A stretch of DNA of 64,000 nucleotides from Petrotoga mexicana DSM 14811 (lineage in GTDB: Bacteria > Thermotogota > Thermotogae > Petrotogales > Petrotogaceae). Below, in pieces: positions 1 to 8,128 of this stretch. The stretch covers positions 1-64,000 of the forward strand of contig NZ_AZRN01000005.1 of NCBI RefSeq assembly GCF_002895565.1. The letters run 5' to 3'. The stretch's first letter is position 1, and each line of letters opens with the position of its first letter. The translations under genes were made by a program, and so were the position numbers. The notes under the pieces were generated by a model that was given only the letters and a program-made list of their open reading frames with translations, was not told the origin of the DNA and did not search any database.

Positions 1-205
1 CAAGGAAGTTTTGAGATATACCAAAAAAGTTCTATTAGGAGTGATGCCAGAAAGATTCATAAAACTACCAAATTTCATCACAGAAGGAACAACATATTGT
101 AAACAGTTATCCTTTCTGAGCTGAAATTACTCAACAAAAAATCTTTGTAATACCTTTTTCATCATCTCTTCAGTCTATTCTATCAACCATATTTGACAAG
201 GAGCC
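1..205. mobile_element. End of an insertion element (partial) inside hydA
   Basis: Similarity of the hydrogenase reading frame to HydA stops exactly at base 205/206. Read from 205 downward, the sequence starts GGCTCCTTGTCAAAT, which resembles the terminal inverted repeats of ISL3-family elements as I remember them. On the plus strand a 41-codon open frame runs from the window edge to a stop at 122-124 and could be the tail of a transposase, but I do not recognise it. The element continues beyond the window start, so its family, length and target duplication cannot be confirmed. Confidence 0.5.
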
Positions 206-1153
206 GTCAGGGAATTGATGTTCAATAAATTTGACCCACCCTGGACAACAAGAAGTTAACATGGGTAAAAAACCACCATTTTCTAACCTTTCTTTGAACT
301 CTGTAGCTTCCTCCATTATGGTTAAATCTGCTCCAAAATTGGTATCAAAGACCTTATCAAAACCCATTAATTTTAATGCACCAACCAACTTCCCGGTAGA
401 GATAGTTCCAGGCTCGTAACCAAATTCTTCCGCTAAAGCGACCCTCACCGCAGGAGCGGTTTGAACTACAACGTGCTTCTCTTCATTTTCCAATTCTTTC
501 CATACTTCGTCTATGTAAGATCTTTCAACTAGAGCCCCTGTAGGACAGACTGCCACGCATTGACCACAGAACGTACAGGTTGTTTCTTCTAAAGGCATAT
601 CAAAAGAAGGCTTAACGACAGCACCAAAACCTCTATCTATCGCTGAAAGAACCCCAACGGTTTGAAATTCGTTACACATGGTTTCGCATCTTCTGCACAT
701 AATACATTTGTTCGGATCCCTGATTATTGCAGCAGATATATCAAGGTCGTAATTGGATGTTTTACCCAAATAAGGATTGTTCACAATGTTTAGTTCAGAG
801 GCGATTTTTTGTAGTTCGCAATCACCATTTTTTGGACATTTTAAACAATCTTGTGGATGATCGGATAACAATAACTGAACAGCGGTTCTTCGAGCTTCTA
901 CTGCCATCCTGGAATGTGTTTTTACTTTCATTCCTTCAAATACGGGCGTTGTACAAGCTGGGGCTAAAGTTCTTCTACCTTCTATTTCAACCATACATAC
1001 TCTACATGAAGAAGGCTTATTTTCGATATTAATATCCTTTAAGTTCATATAACAAAGTGTTGGTATATAACCCCCAAATTTTTGAACAGCCGTTAAAACG
1101 GTATCTTTTTCGGAAGCTTCAAATTCATGGTCATTTATATATACTTTTGGCAT
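170..1153 (-). pseudogene. hydA: [FeFe]-hydrogenase subunit HydA, truncated by element
   Basis: N-terminal half of the catalytic subunit of a cytoplasmic [FeFe] hydrogenase, which makes H2 from reduced ferredoxin and NADH in the Thermotoga-type bifurcating complex. Seen in order: a 2Fe-2S plant-ferredoxin-like domain (residues about 1-80, SSCRVCMVEIEG), a His-Cys cluster region (HPQDCLKCPKNGDCEL), two 4Fe-4S motifs (CIMCRRCETMC and CTFCGQCVAVCP), then the start of the H-cluster domain with TSCCPGW. Real similarity ends at ...EHQFPD; the last 11 or so codons (170-205) are element sequence. The family is usually about 600-650 residues, so two of the three H-cluster cysteine motifs are missing here. 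The intact remainder may lie beyond the element or be lost. Last gene of the hyd operon. Confidence 0.85.
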
Positions 1154-1205
1154 TTATTATTTTTCCCTCCTAACCAAAAATTTTTCCCTCTTGAAAAATT
1201 TGATT

Positions 1206-1330
1206 TAGCGCCCCTTCACCCGATCGTTAAGGGGTAAACCCCTTAAAAACCCCAAATTCAAGGTCAAAATCATTTAAAAACATGGTTTGCATACTGCAGC
1301 AAACGATCCACATCCTGAAGGATAGAGGAA
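1206..1330 (-). repeat. Dispersed GC-rich repeat copy in hydB-hydA gap
   Basis: The gap between hydB and hydA carries the TAGCGCCCCTT core (1206 onward, plus-strand reading), then a perfect hairpin TTAAGGGG-TAAA-CCCCTTAA and a second small hairpin GTTTGC...GCAAAC near 1285-1305. The same two modules recur upstream of metY (13050-13260). It lies inside a co-transcribed operon and separates hydA from its neighbour by 190 bases. Confidence 0.8.
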
Positions 1331-1343
1331 TTTTTAGCTATAT

Positions 1344-2801
1344 TTATACTATTCTTATAGCGTTAAACCTGCATGTTGAGTAACAAGACCCACATTTTAT
1401 ACACTTTTCTTGATCTATTGTATGAGGTTTTCTTAATTCACCTTGTATCGCTTCAGTAGGACATACCCTTGCACAGGCCGTACAACCTGTACAATTTTCT
1501 GGAATTATTTCGTACCTAATTAAATTCTTACATACACCAGCTCGACAGTTTCTATCCAATATATGTTCTTTATATTCATCCGCAAAATACCTATAAGTAG
1601 AGAGGATCGGATTTGGGGCAGTTTGTCCTAAACCACATAAGGAGCCATTTTTTACGACATTAGCCAAAGTTAACATATGATCGAGATCTTCCAATTGGGC
1701 ATTCCCAGAAGTTATTTTTTCCAAAATTTCTAAAAGTCTTACGTTTCCCACACGGCATGTAGTACACTTACCACAGGATTCATCAACTGTAAATTGAAGA
1801 TAGAATTTTGCAACATCTACCATACAAGTATCTTCATCCATTACAATCATTCCACCAGAACCCATCATCGAGCCTAGTGTTTGAAGGCTGTCGTAGTCTA
1901 TAGGGGTATCGAGGTATTCTTCGGGAATGCACCCTCCCGAAGGACCTCCCGTTTGAACAGCTTTGAACTTTTTATCCCCCTTGATCCCTCCACCTATATC
2001 AAAGATTATCTCTCTTAAAGTTGTCCCCATTGGAACCTCAACGAGACCAACCTTTTTAACGTCTCCAGCAAGTGCAAACACTTTTGTTCCTGGAGAATTT
2101 TCTGTTCCGTATTGTTTGAACCAATCGGCTCCATTGAGTATTATAGGTGCTATATTTGCAAGTGTTTCAACGTTGTTTATCACGGTCGGCTTTTTCCATA
2201 GGCCACTATTGGCAGGAAAAGGCGGTTTGTTGGTTGGCTCCCCACGAAGACCTTCTATCGAATGGATCAAAGCGGTCTCTTCACCACAGACAAAAGCCCC
2301 GGCTCCCAGTCTGATCTCTATATCAAAAGAAAAATTACTCCCTAAAATATTTTCTCCCAGCAATCCATAATTTTTAGCTTGTGAAATAGCAACTTTTAAC
2401 CTAGCAACAGCCAAAGGATACTCTGCTCTTATGTAAATAATCCCTTTTTGAGCACCAATTGCGTACCCAGCTATAGCCATACCTTCTAACACAGAGTGGG
2501 GATCACCCTCTAATACTGATCTATCCATAAATGCGCCAGGATCACCTTCATCTGCATTACATATTACGTATTTTTCGTCTCCTTTAGCTTGCATAGCGAA
2601 TTTCCATTTCAAACCGGTTGGAAACCCACCACCACCTCTACCTCTCAAATTTGAATCTAAAACTGTTTGAACTACCTCTTCTCTTTTTGAGTTAAGCGCT
2701 TTTGCTAGGGCTAAATAACCGTTATTTTTTAAATAATCTTCAATGTTTTCAGGATCAATATTTCCAGCGTTTCTTAAAACGATTCTCACTTGTTCAGGCA
2801 T
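1344..2801 (-). CDS. hydB: Hydrogenase/NADH-binding subunit HydB (NuoF-like)
   Basis: Flavoprotein subunit of the multimeric [FeFe] hydrogenase: binds FMN and NAD(H) and passes electrons to iron-sulfur clusters. 485 residues. The glycine-rich FMN/NADH site is visible ([15 protein letters not shown] about 52-66, [10 protein letters not shown] about 83-92, [13 protein letters not shown]), then the NuoF 4Fe-4S motif [10 protein letters not shown], and two C-terminal ferredoxin 4Fe-4S motifs ([24 protein letters not shown]). The Thermotoga HydB is longer because it carries an N-terminal thioredoxin-like 2Fe-2S domain; here that domain is a separate upstream gene 13 bases away. Ribosome binding site GGGAGG before ATG. 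Confidence 0.92.
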   Translation of the reverse strand: MPEQVRIVLRNAGNIDPENIEDYLKNNGYLALAKALNSKREEVVQTVLDSNLRGRGGGGFPTGLKWKFAMQAKGDEKYVICNADEGDPGAFMDRSVLEGDPHSVLEGMAIAGYAIGAQKGIIYIRAEYPLAVARLKVAISQAKNYGLLGENILGSNFSFDIEIRLGAGAFVCGEETALIHSIEGLRGEPTNKPPFPANSGLWKKPTVINNVETLANIAPIILNGADWFKQYGTENSPGTKVFALAGDVKKVGLVEVPMGTTLREIIFDIGGGIKGDKKFKAVQTGGPSGGCIPEEYLDTPIDYDSLQTLGSMMGSGGMIVMDEDTCMVDVAKFYLQFTVDESCGKCTTCRVGNVRLLEILEKITSGNAQLEDLDHMLTLANVVKNGSLCGLGQTAPNPILSTYRYFADEYKEHILDRNCRAGVCKNLIRYEIIPENCTGCTACARVCPTEAIQGELRKPHTIDQEKCIKCGSCYSTCRFNAIRIV

Positions 2802-2814
2802 CGTTTTACCTCCC

Positions 2815-3189
2815 TCAAATTGCTTTTTTGTGGGTTTCCTCTATCAACAATTCTTCTGCGATTTTTCCTTCCACTAAATGGGTTTTTACAAGATCTTTTA
2901 CTTTCGATTTCGTAACGTTACCATACAATACTGGTTCTTTGCCAGGTTCATTAACTTCTACTGTTGGCTCAGCATAGCAGTACCCTAAACATCCTGTCTT
3001 AATAACTTCAATATTTTCTAATTTTTCTTCTTCTACCTCTTTTAGAAGCTCTTCATAAGTTTCATCAGCTCCTGCTGAGATACCACAAGTTCCCAAAGCA
3101 ACTTTTAATACAATTTTATTCTTATTTTCTTTTTCTTTGAGTTCATTTATCAACGATTCTAATTGCTCTAAACTATTTAATTTAGGCAT
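2815..3189 (-). CDS. Stand-alone thioredoxin-like 2Fe-2S protein of hydrogenase
   Basis: 124-residue (2Fe-2S) ferredoxin of the thioredoxin-fold type. Four cysteines are in the expected order: one in [10 protein letters not shown], and the pair in [13 protein letters not shown], with the first segment contributing the remaining position. The charged, helical N terminus (residues 1-28) looks like a lead helix. It sits between the NuoE-like and NuoF-like genes, where in related operons the same domain is fused to the N terminus of HydB. Probable role: an electron-relay subunit of the complex. The C-terminal tail about 25 residues is lysine/glutamate-rich. Start chosen from the GGAGG site just upstream of ATG at 3189. 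Confidence 0.85.
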   Translation of the reverse strand: MPKLNSLEQLESLINELKEKENKNKIVLKVALGTCGISAGADETYEELLKEVEEEKLENIEVIKTGCLGYCYAEPTVEVNEPGKEPVLYGNVTKSKVKDLVKTHLVEGKIAEELLIEETHKKAI

Positions 3190-3203
3190 GGAAAAACCTC
3201 CTA

Positions 3204-3713
3204 TTAACTATTTTTCTCTTTGGCTCTATACTCTCTAATTATTTTTCTTACATCGTTTCTTTTAAGTCTCCCATGTACTTTTTCCCCTATTTTTACCACC
3301 GGTGCCAAACCACAAGCACCTAAACACCTAACCGGATGAATGGAAAATAATCCATCCTCGGTTACCTCTTCTTCCTCAACATTTAAAATCTTTTTGAATT
3401 CGTCTAAGATTTCATTTGCTCCTCCCACGTAACAAGCTGTTCCTAAGCACACGCTTATAGGATACTTACCTTTAGGTTTTGTGGAGAAAAAATTATAGAA
3501 AGTCACAACACCATAAACTTGAGAAGAAGGGATCTTCAGTTTTTTGGCCACTAATTTTTGCACTTCATTTGGGATATATCCTAGATTTTCTTGAACTTTA
3601 TGCAAAACTTCAATCAGAAAACTTCTTCTTTCTTCTTCGGTTTTGTTCGTCAAATCGAGTGAATTAAGATAAGTTTCAACGTCTTTTAATTTACTCTCAA
3701 GAAGTCCATCCAT
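3204..3713 (-). CDS. hydC: Hydrogenase subunit HydC (NuoE-like, 2Fe-2S)
   Basis: 169-residue NuoE-family subunit carrying a thioredoxin-fold 2Fe-2S cluster. The C-terminal half shows the four ligand cysteines in CLGTACYVGGA and RCLGACGLAP, with VVTFYNFFSTKPKG before them, as in NADH:quinone oxidoreductase 24 kDa subunits and bifurcating hydrogenases. First gene of the hyd operon; 14 bases separate it from the next gene. Upstream is a leader of about 230 bases containing a G-rich repeat, preceded by an extended -10 promoter near 3950. Start ATG at 3713 has GAGGAGG six bases upstream. Confidence 0.92.
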   Translation of the reverse strand: MDGLLESKLKDVETYLNSLDLTNKTEEERRSFLIEVLHKVQENLGYIPNEVQKLVAKKLKIPSSQVYGVVTFYNFFSTKPKGKYPISVCLGTACYVGGANEILDEFKKILNVEEEEVTEDGLFSIHPVRCLGACGLAPVVKIGEKVHGRLKRNDVRKIIREYRAKEKNS

Positions 3714-3754
3714 TCATTTCTTCCTCCTCGTATAATTAGGTTTTATTACACATA

Positions 3755-3900
3755 TAGCGCCCCTTTTGCCCCGCTCCCCACCCAGAAGGATGAAGAAACT
3801 TTACCCCTTTCGCCCCACTGCCCACCCTTCTATGGAAGGGACCTTCGGTCCCTTAAATCCTGTATCCTACGCATAAAGAAGGGGAAAGTTTCTGACCACA
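3755..3900 (-). repeat. G-rich dispersed repeat in hyd operon leader
   Basis: The 317-base gap upstream of hydC holds a full copy of the repeat. On the sense (minus) strand the core reads GGGTGGGGAGCGGGGC followed by an AAAAGGGGCGC arm: four runs of three or more G with loops of 1, 3 and 5. Nearby is the satellite hairpin GGGACC-TTC-GGTCCC (3838-3852) seen in other copies. It lies downstream of the likely promoter, so it would be transcribed as 5' leader. Confidence 0.85.
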
Positions 3901-3947
3901 CACATAAGGAAACAAGTTAAAAAATTCACTAATAATATACCTGATTA

Positions 3948-3956
3948 ATTATACCA
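3948..3956 (-). promoter_or_regulatory. Extended -10 promoter for hyd operon
   Basis: On the minus strand TGGTATAAT fits an extended -10 (TGn plus TATAAT). The -35 position is poor, as often with extended -10 promoters. Same TGGTA(T/A)AAT form occurs before the SDR gene and the aminopeptidase. Confidence 0.55.
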
Positions 3957-4029
3957 TTTTTTATCTTTTGGTAATTTAATAAAATTTAAACCACTTATTA
4001 CTTTTTTCAGAAATCGAAACAAAATAATC

Positions 4030-5175
4030 TTAAAATTCTACCCAACTAAAGCCTTTTTCTGAACTTTCTACACACCTTTCTATAAACCGCATTCCCTCCA
4101 CTCCGTCTTCTACAGTGGGGAAATCTAAGTCTCTTTGTTCTAAAAGTTCTCCTTTTTTCTTTTTTGTAATTGCGCTTATAAACTTATCGTATACCCTTGC
4201 AAATGCTTCAACGTAACCTTCCTGATGCCCACCAGGAGTCACATAATCGTTTTTAATAAAATCATCAACCTCTTCGCTTCCCCTTGATAAAGTTATAAAA
4301 GGGTGGTTAACTTTTGAGATCTTTAAATAATTTGCGTGCTCTTGTGACCATTCTATAGATCCTTTTGTTCCATATATACCGATATCTAAAGTATTTTCAT
4401 GGCCCATAGCAATTTGAGATGTCCAGTATATGCCTTCTGCCCCATTATCATAATTTATTAGTATAGATGCATTATCATCTAGCCTATCTGGCTCAACAAA
4501 CTTGTCCATTCTGGCATTTAAGGACTTTATCTTCAACCCTGTTAAAAAAGAAACTACGCTTTCCACATGTACCCCTATATCAGCGACACAGTTGGATACA
4601 CCCGAAACTTTTGGATCCGATCTCCACTCGTGACGAGGATTTTTACCGGCAAAGGGGACCTTTGCCATCCACTCGCTTAAGTATCGAGCATTGATAAATC
4701 TAATCTCACCTATTTCCCCTCTTTTAATTAACTCTCTGGCGTATCTTAACATTGAATAACCTGTAAAGGTGTAAGCAACCGCAAAAAGTAGATTGTTTTT
4801 TCTTGCTAACTGTTTTAGTTCTTCAGCTTCTTTTAGAGTTATGGTTAACGGCTTTTCACACATCACATTTATTCCAGATTCTAAAAATTTTTTTGCCACT
4901 TCATAATGTGAACTGTTGGGGGTGACAATGGATACAAAATCTATTTTATCGGGTCTTTTAGACTCCTCCTCAGCCATTTCTTCATAATTTTTATACAATC
5001 TTTTCTCATCTATTTTTAACTCTTTGCCTGTTGCCAAAGTGTTTTTGAAGTTTCTAGAAAAGCTTCCACAGACTAATTCTGCCTTCCCGTGTAGATTTAT
5101 AGCTTTTCTGTGGACTATACCTATTTGAGAGTCTTTACTTCCACCTACCATTCCATAAGTCAATCTTTTGAACAT
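4030..5175 (-). CDS. Gfo/Idh/MocA family oxidoreductase (copy 1)
   Basis: 381-residue NAD(P)-dependent sugar or cyclitol dehydrogenase-like protein. The N-terminal Rossmann fold has a GMVGGS start (residues 8-13) and the family lysine motif CEKPLT at about 110; the C-terminal half is the alpha/beta substrate domain (DIGVHVESVV). The fold is clear, the substrate is not. It lies 139 bases downstream of a paralogue with the same motifs, presumably one operon, so the pair may act on successive or related sugars. The spacer holds a repeat copy. GAGGGG ribosome site before ATG. Confidence 0.85.
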   Translation of the reverse strand: MFKRLTYGMVGGSKDSQIGIVHRKAINLHGKAELVCGSFSRNFKNTLATGKELKIDEKRLYKNYEEMAEEESKRPDKIDFVSIVTPNSSHYEVAKKFLESGINVMCEKPLTITLKEAEELKQLARKNNLLFAVAYTFTGYSMLRYARELIKRGEIGEIRFINARYLSEWMAKVPFAGKNPRHEWRSDPKVSGVSNCVADIGVHVESVVSFLTGLKIKSLNARMDKFVEPDRLDDNASILINYDNGAEGIYWTSQIAMGHENTLDIGIYGTKGSIEWSQEHANYLKISKVNHPFITLSRGSEEVDDFIKNDYVTPGGHQEGYVEAFARVYDKFISAITKKKKGELLEQRDLDFPTVEDGVEGMRFIERCVESSEKGFSWVEF

Positions 5176-5232
5176 ATTTTACCCCTCCTCTTATTTGAGT
5201 TTTTACTTTCTTTAGCATCTCTAACCTTTCTT

Positions 5233-5290
5233 TAGCGCCCTTTCACCCCGCTCCCCACCCATAAGGATAAAGGAGTATGGTTTTGCCCCG
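5233..5290 (-). repeat. G-rich dispersed repeat between paralogous oxidoreductase genes
   Basis: Core copy 5233-5267 (plus reading TAGCGCCC...CCCACCCATAAGGA). Sense strand shows GGGTGGGGAGCGGGG plus a further G-run, matching the four-G-run pattern. It is followed by a half-diverged second unit (GCCCCGAATTGCACCC). Located 58 bases upstream of the downstream gene's start. Confidence 0.85.
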
Positions 5291-5314
5291 AATTGCACCC
5301 TATCGAGTTTGGTT

Positions 5315-6409
5315 TTAAAACTTTACCCAAACGCTCCCATTTTTTGAACTTTCTACACATTTTTCAATAAAACTCATCCCTCTTAATCCCGCATTTACAC
5401 TTTGAAAATGGGCATTATCGTTGGTTATAATTTCACCGTTCTTTTTATTTATTAAATCGGTGATAAACATGGAATAAGTATTTTTGAAACCTATGTTCGT
5501 TCCAGGAATTTCATTCACATTTTGAACTATCTCTTCTTTTTGGTCTTCACGCAAAATCGTTAATTTGTTTGCTTGATTAAAACTCCATTTCAATGTAGCT
5601 TCTGAACCAAACACAGAAAGACTAAAATTGTTGTTCTCTCCAACAGCAATTTGAGACATAAAAAGTAATCCCTTACTTTTATCTTTGAAATTTATCATCA
5701 CGGTGGAATTATCTTCCAATTTTCTTGATTCACCGAAAGTATCAAGGCGTGCACACAAACTATCGATCTCTTTTCCAGTAAGATATGAAACCATGTTTTC
5801 CACATGACTGCCTATGTCGGCTGTAGTATTAGCCAAACCACTTTGGTTTGGATCCAACCTCCATTGAGCTTGTTTGTTTTCATCTTCGATCTTTTTTGCA
5901 AGCCATCCTTGAATATATTGTACATTAACGAATCTTATTTCACCTAACTTACCTTTTTCTATTTTGTTCCTCGCTAACGAGACCACCGGATATCCCACGT
6001 ATGAATACGTTACACACACCAAAAGATCGTTATCATCTGCTAACTGTTTTAGTTCTTCAGCTTCTTTTACTGTTGTTGTTAGTGGTTTATCGCAGACAAC
6101 ATTTATACCTTTTTCTAAGAAGGCTTTAGCTATTTCATAGTGGAAAGCATTCGGAGTAGCAATAACGACAAAATCAATTTTATTTTTCTTTTTGCTCTCC
6201 TCTTCGGCCATTTCCAAGTAATTTTCATACAATCTATCTTTCTTTATACCCCATTTTTTGCCTGTTTTTAATGTTTTTTTATAATCCCTTGAAAAACAGC
6301 CACTAACTATGCTTGCCCTTCCATCTGATAATATTGCGTTTCTATGTGCTTCGCCTATCATAGAATCTATGGATCCACCAACCATTCCGTAGGTTATTTT
6401 TTTTGACAT
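5315..6409 (-). CDS. Gfo/Idh/MocA family oxidoreductase (copy 2)
   Basis: 364-residue paralogue of the gene at 4030-5175, with the same opening (GMVGGSIDSMIGEAHR) and blocks LKQLADD, DIGSHVENMVSYLTGKEID. The catalytic EKP motif is CDKPLT here, a common variant. Cofactor and substrate unknown; a cytoplasmic NAD(P)-dependent dehydrogenase of a sugar or inositol is a reasonable guess. First gene of the pair, with its own promoter (6443-6451) divergent from the SDR gene. GGAGGTG site seven bases before ATG. Confidence 0.85.
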   Translation of the reverse strand: MSKKITYGMVGGSIDSMIGEAHRNAILSDGRASIVSGCFSRDYKKTLKTGKKWGIKKDRLYENYLEMAEEESKKKNKIDFVVIATPNAFHYEIAKAFLEKGINVVCDKPLTTTVKEAEELKQLADDNDLLVCVTYSYVGYPVVSLARNKIEKGKLGEIRFVNVQYIQGWLAKKIEDENKQAQWRLDPNQSGLANTTADIGSHVENMVSYLTGKEIDSLCARLDTFGESRKLEDNSTVMINFKDKSKGLLFMSQIAVGENNNFSLSVFGSEATLKWSFNQANKLTILREDQKEEIVQNVNEIPGTNIGFKNTYSMFITDLINKKNGEIITNDNAHFQSVNAGLRGMSFIEKCVESSKNGSVWVKF

Positions 6410-6442
6410 AACACACCTCCATTAAAAGATTCCTTTTTATTT

Positions 6443-6451
6443 ATTTTAACA
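6443..6451 (-). promoter_or_regulatory. Extended -10 promoter for oxidoreductase pair
   Basis: Minus strand TGTTAAAAT about 35 bases before the start codon at 6409. Divergent from the plus-strand promoter at 6478. Confidence 0.4.
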
Positions 6452-6477
6452 TAAATGTTTTTTCTTTTAAAAAAATA

Positions 6478-6486
6478 TGGTATAAT
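6478..6486 (+). promoter_or_regulatory. Extended -10 promoter for SDR gene
   Basis: TGGTATAAT, a perfect extended -10, about 80 bases before the start at 6565. The -35 position is only a T-run. Confidence 0.55.
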
Positions 6487-6564
6487 TTAAATACGGCAAA
6501 TTTAGTCTGTTTTTTCACCAGTTATCATTAAAAATGTTTGATTCAAAAAGGAGGGATCTATAGC

Positions 6565-7320
6565 ATGGCAGGAAGATTGGAAGGGAAAGTTGCTATTATT
6601 ACAGGAGCCGCAAGAGGAATGGGAAGAGCTGAAGCTGAACTCTTTGCAAAAGAAGGGGCAAAGGTCGTTGTTGCAGATATTTTAGAGAACGAAGCAAAAG
6701 AGGTAGCAGATAAAATCAACAAAGATGGATTTGAAGCAATGGCTGTAAAACTTGATGTTACAAAAGCTGATGAATGGAAAAAAGTTGTTGAACAGGTAAC
6801 AGAGAAATGGGGTAAGGTAGATGTTTTAGTAAACAATGCCGGTATTTTAAGCATGAATGGAGTAGAAAACGCCTCAGAAGAAGAATGGGATCGTGTAATG
6901 AACATAAACGCAAAGAGCCAATTTTTAGGTATAAAGTACGTGTTACCCGCAATGAAGAAAGTAACAAAGGGTTCTATAATCAATATTTCTTCTATTTATG
7001 GACTCATAGGTAGTGGAGCTGCTGTGGCGTACCATGCTTCAAAAGGTGCTTCAAGATTGTTAACAAAAACAGTTGCTGCTGAACTTGCTAAATACAACAT
7101 TAGAGTAAATTCTATACATCCTGGTGTAATAAGAACACCGATGACTGACGAACTGTTAAAAGATGAACAATCCGCTAAAGAACTCCTTGGAACTACCGTA
7201 TTGGGTAGACCTGCTGAACCTGAAGAAGTTGCCAATGGAGCATTATTCTTAGCTTCCGATGAATCCTCGTTCATGACAGGTTCTGAATTGGTTATTGATG
7301 GAGGATATACTGCATTATAA
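6565..7320 (+). CDS. Short-chain dehydrogenase/reductase
   Basis: 251-residue classical SDR, NAD(P)-dependent. Motifs: TGAARGMG cofactor loop (about residues 13-20), NNAG (about 88-91), catalytic Ser in NISSIYG, YHASKGA with the Tyr-Lys pair, PG at the end of strand 6, and the C-terminal GSELVIDGGYTAL. Closest in character to FabG-like or glucose/alcohol dehydrogenases; substrate uncertain. An upstream in-frame ATG at 6538 is rejected because the AAAGGAGGGA ribosome site lies between it and the ATG at 6565. Single gene with its own promoter and terminator. Confidence 0.9.
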   Translation: MAGRLEGKVAIITGAARGMGRAEAELFAKEGAKVVVADILENEAKEVADKINKDGFEAMAVKLDVTKADEWKKVVEQVTEKWGKVDVLVNNAGILSMNGVENASEEEWDRVMNINAKSQFLGIKYVLPAMKKVTKGSIINISSIYGLIGSGAAVAYHASKGASRLLTKTVAAELAKYNIRVNSIHPGVIRTPMTDELLKDEQSAKELLGTTVLGRPAEPEEVANGALFLASDESSFMTGSELVIDGGYTAL

Positions 7321-7340
7321 TTATGAACCGTAGTATAAAA

Positions 7341-7366
7341 ACATCCGCGTGAAGCGGATGTTTTTT
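7341..7366 (+). terminator. Intrinsic terminator of SDR gene
   Basis: Perfect 8-bp stem ACATCCGC / GCGGATGT with a GTGAA loop, followed directly by TTTTTT. Confidence 0.9.
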
Positions 7367-7368
7367 AT

Positions 7369-7575
7369 GTGCGCCCAGCATAGATGCACATATATAGGTT
7401 TGCTCACAGCAGACCTTTTATATCTTCGGGTGGAAAACTGAACCGGAGCTTGGGGTTGTCTTTCAAAAGCTTAAAAATTTATTCAGTATTCAAAAACTGC
7501 TAAATAACATGTGCTACGACGGGTTCTTTGTGCAACAACCTGCTAACGAAATCTGTGACACGGCTTGCCAATTTC
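7369..7575 (+). mobile_element. Group II intron 5' fragment (class C-like)
   Basis: Immediately behind the terminator's T-run the sequence starts GTGCGCCCAGCATAGATGCA, which matches the conserved 5' end of bacterial group II introns, followed by domain I-like segments (TATAGG, GGTGGAAAACTGAACCGG). Class C introns characteristically insert just after intrinsic terminators, which is exactly this position. I see no reverse transcriptase frame and no domain V hairpin, so this is a roughly 200-base dead remnant. The 3' limit is approximate. Confidence 0.65.
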
Positions 7576-7586
7576 ATTCATCTTTT

Positions 7587-7931
7587 TCATGACCTAACTT
7601 TTTGAAGAATCTCCACTATCTCTTCTGTTTTTAAAACTTTACCATAAGAAACCACTTTCCCATCCACAACGAGAGCAGGGGTTGCCATAACACCATAAGC
7701 CGCAATTTCCGAAAAATCTGTTACATGGTCAATCGTCGTATCCATACCAAGCTTCTGGAGAGCCCCTTTTGTTGCCGCTTCAAGTTGATTGCATTTCGGA
7801 CATCCGCTTCCAAGTATTTTAACGCTAGCACTCCCAGTTTTAGCATGTTGTGGCTTTGCCATGCCTCCTGTATCATGGTTTTCTCCGTAGCAGGATGTTG
7901 TTTCTTTCTTTTTCTTTTCAAATAGTGACAT
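7587..7931 (-). CDS. Small thioredoxin-like redox protein
   Basis: 114 residues: a charged, Cys/His-containing N-terminal extension (about 1-36) then a small thioredoxin/glutaredoxin-like domain with the active site GSGCPKCNQLE and the cis-Pro loop MATPALVVDGK. This family of small CxxC thioredoxins is often found next to DUF318/ArsP-like permeases, as here (permease upstream on the same strand, 197 bases away). Likely a cytoplasmic thiol reductant linked to metal(loid) handling; the substrate is inferred only. AAGGAGTG site before the start. Confidence 0.8.
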   Translation of the reverse strand: MSLFEKKKKETTSCYGENHDTGGMAKPQHAKTGSASVKILGSGCPKCNQLEAATKGALQKLGMDTTIDHVTDFSEIAAYGVMATPALVVDGKVVSYGKVLKTEEIVEILQKVRS

Positions 7932-8128
7932 TTTTATTACACTCCTTTTTATTCATTTTTTGTTGTTTAATTGATAACAACTATTTGGAATCTTTTCCAA
8001 CATATAATTGGATTATAGACACAATTGAACCTTGTGTGGTACAACACCTTGTGATGTAAATGCCACATTCCATACAGATCGTATAATCAATAGCTGGACA
8101 CTAAGTTTTTTACTTATATTTTTTTCTA
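7932..8128 (-). other. Spacer between permease and thioredoxin-like gene
   Basis: 197 bases with no supported gene. A start-less 39-codon minus-strand frame contains CMECGIYITRCC, perhaps a fragment of a cysteine-rich gene, but it has no ribosome site. Confidence 0.3.

Noticed and set aside
1228-1247. TTAAGGGG hairpin as a terminator between hydB and hydA
   Set aside because: No T-run follows on the minus strand and the same hairpin occurs as a repeat module elsewhere.
1963-2370. Plus-strand open frame opposite hydB
   Set aside because: Complement of a strongly conserved gene, no ribosome site, no family resemblance. The same holds for long antisense frames at 6558-6983, 8562-8939, 18683-19093 and 53673-54224.
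7990-8110. Cysteine-rich frame with CMECGIYITRCC
   Set aside because: Too short, no start codon with ribosome site, no recognised family.
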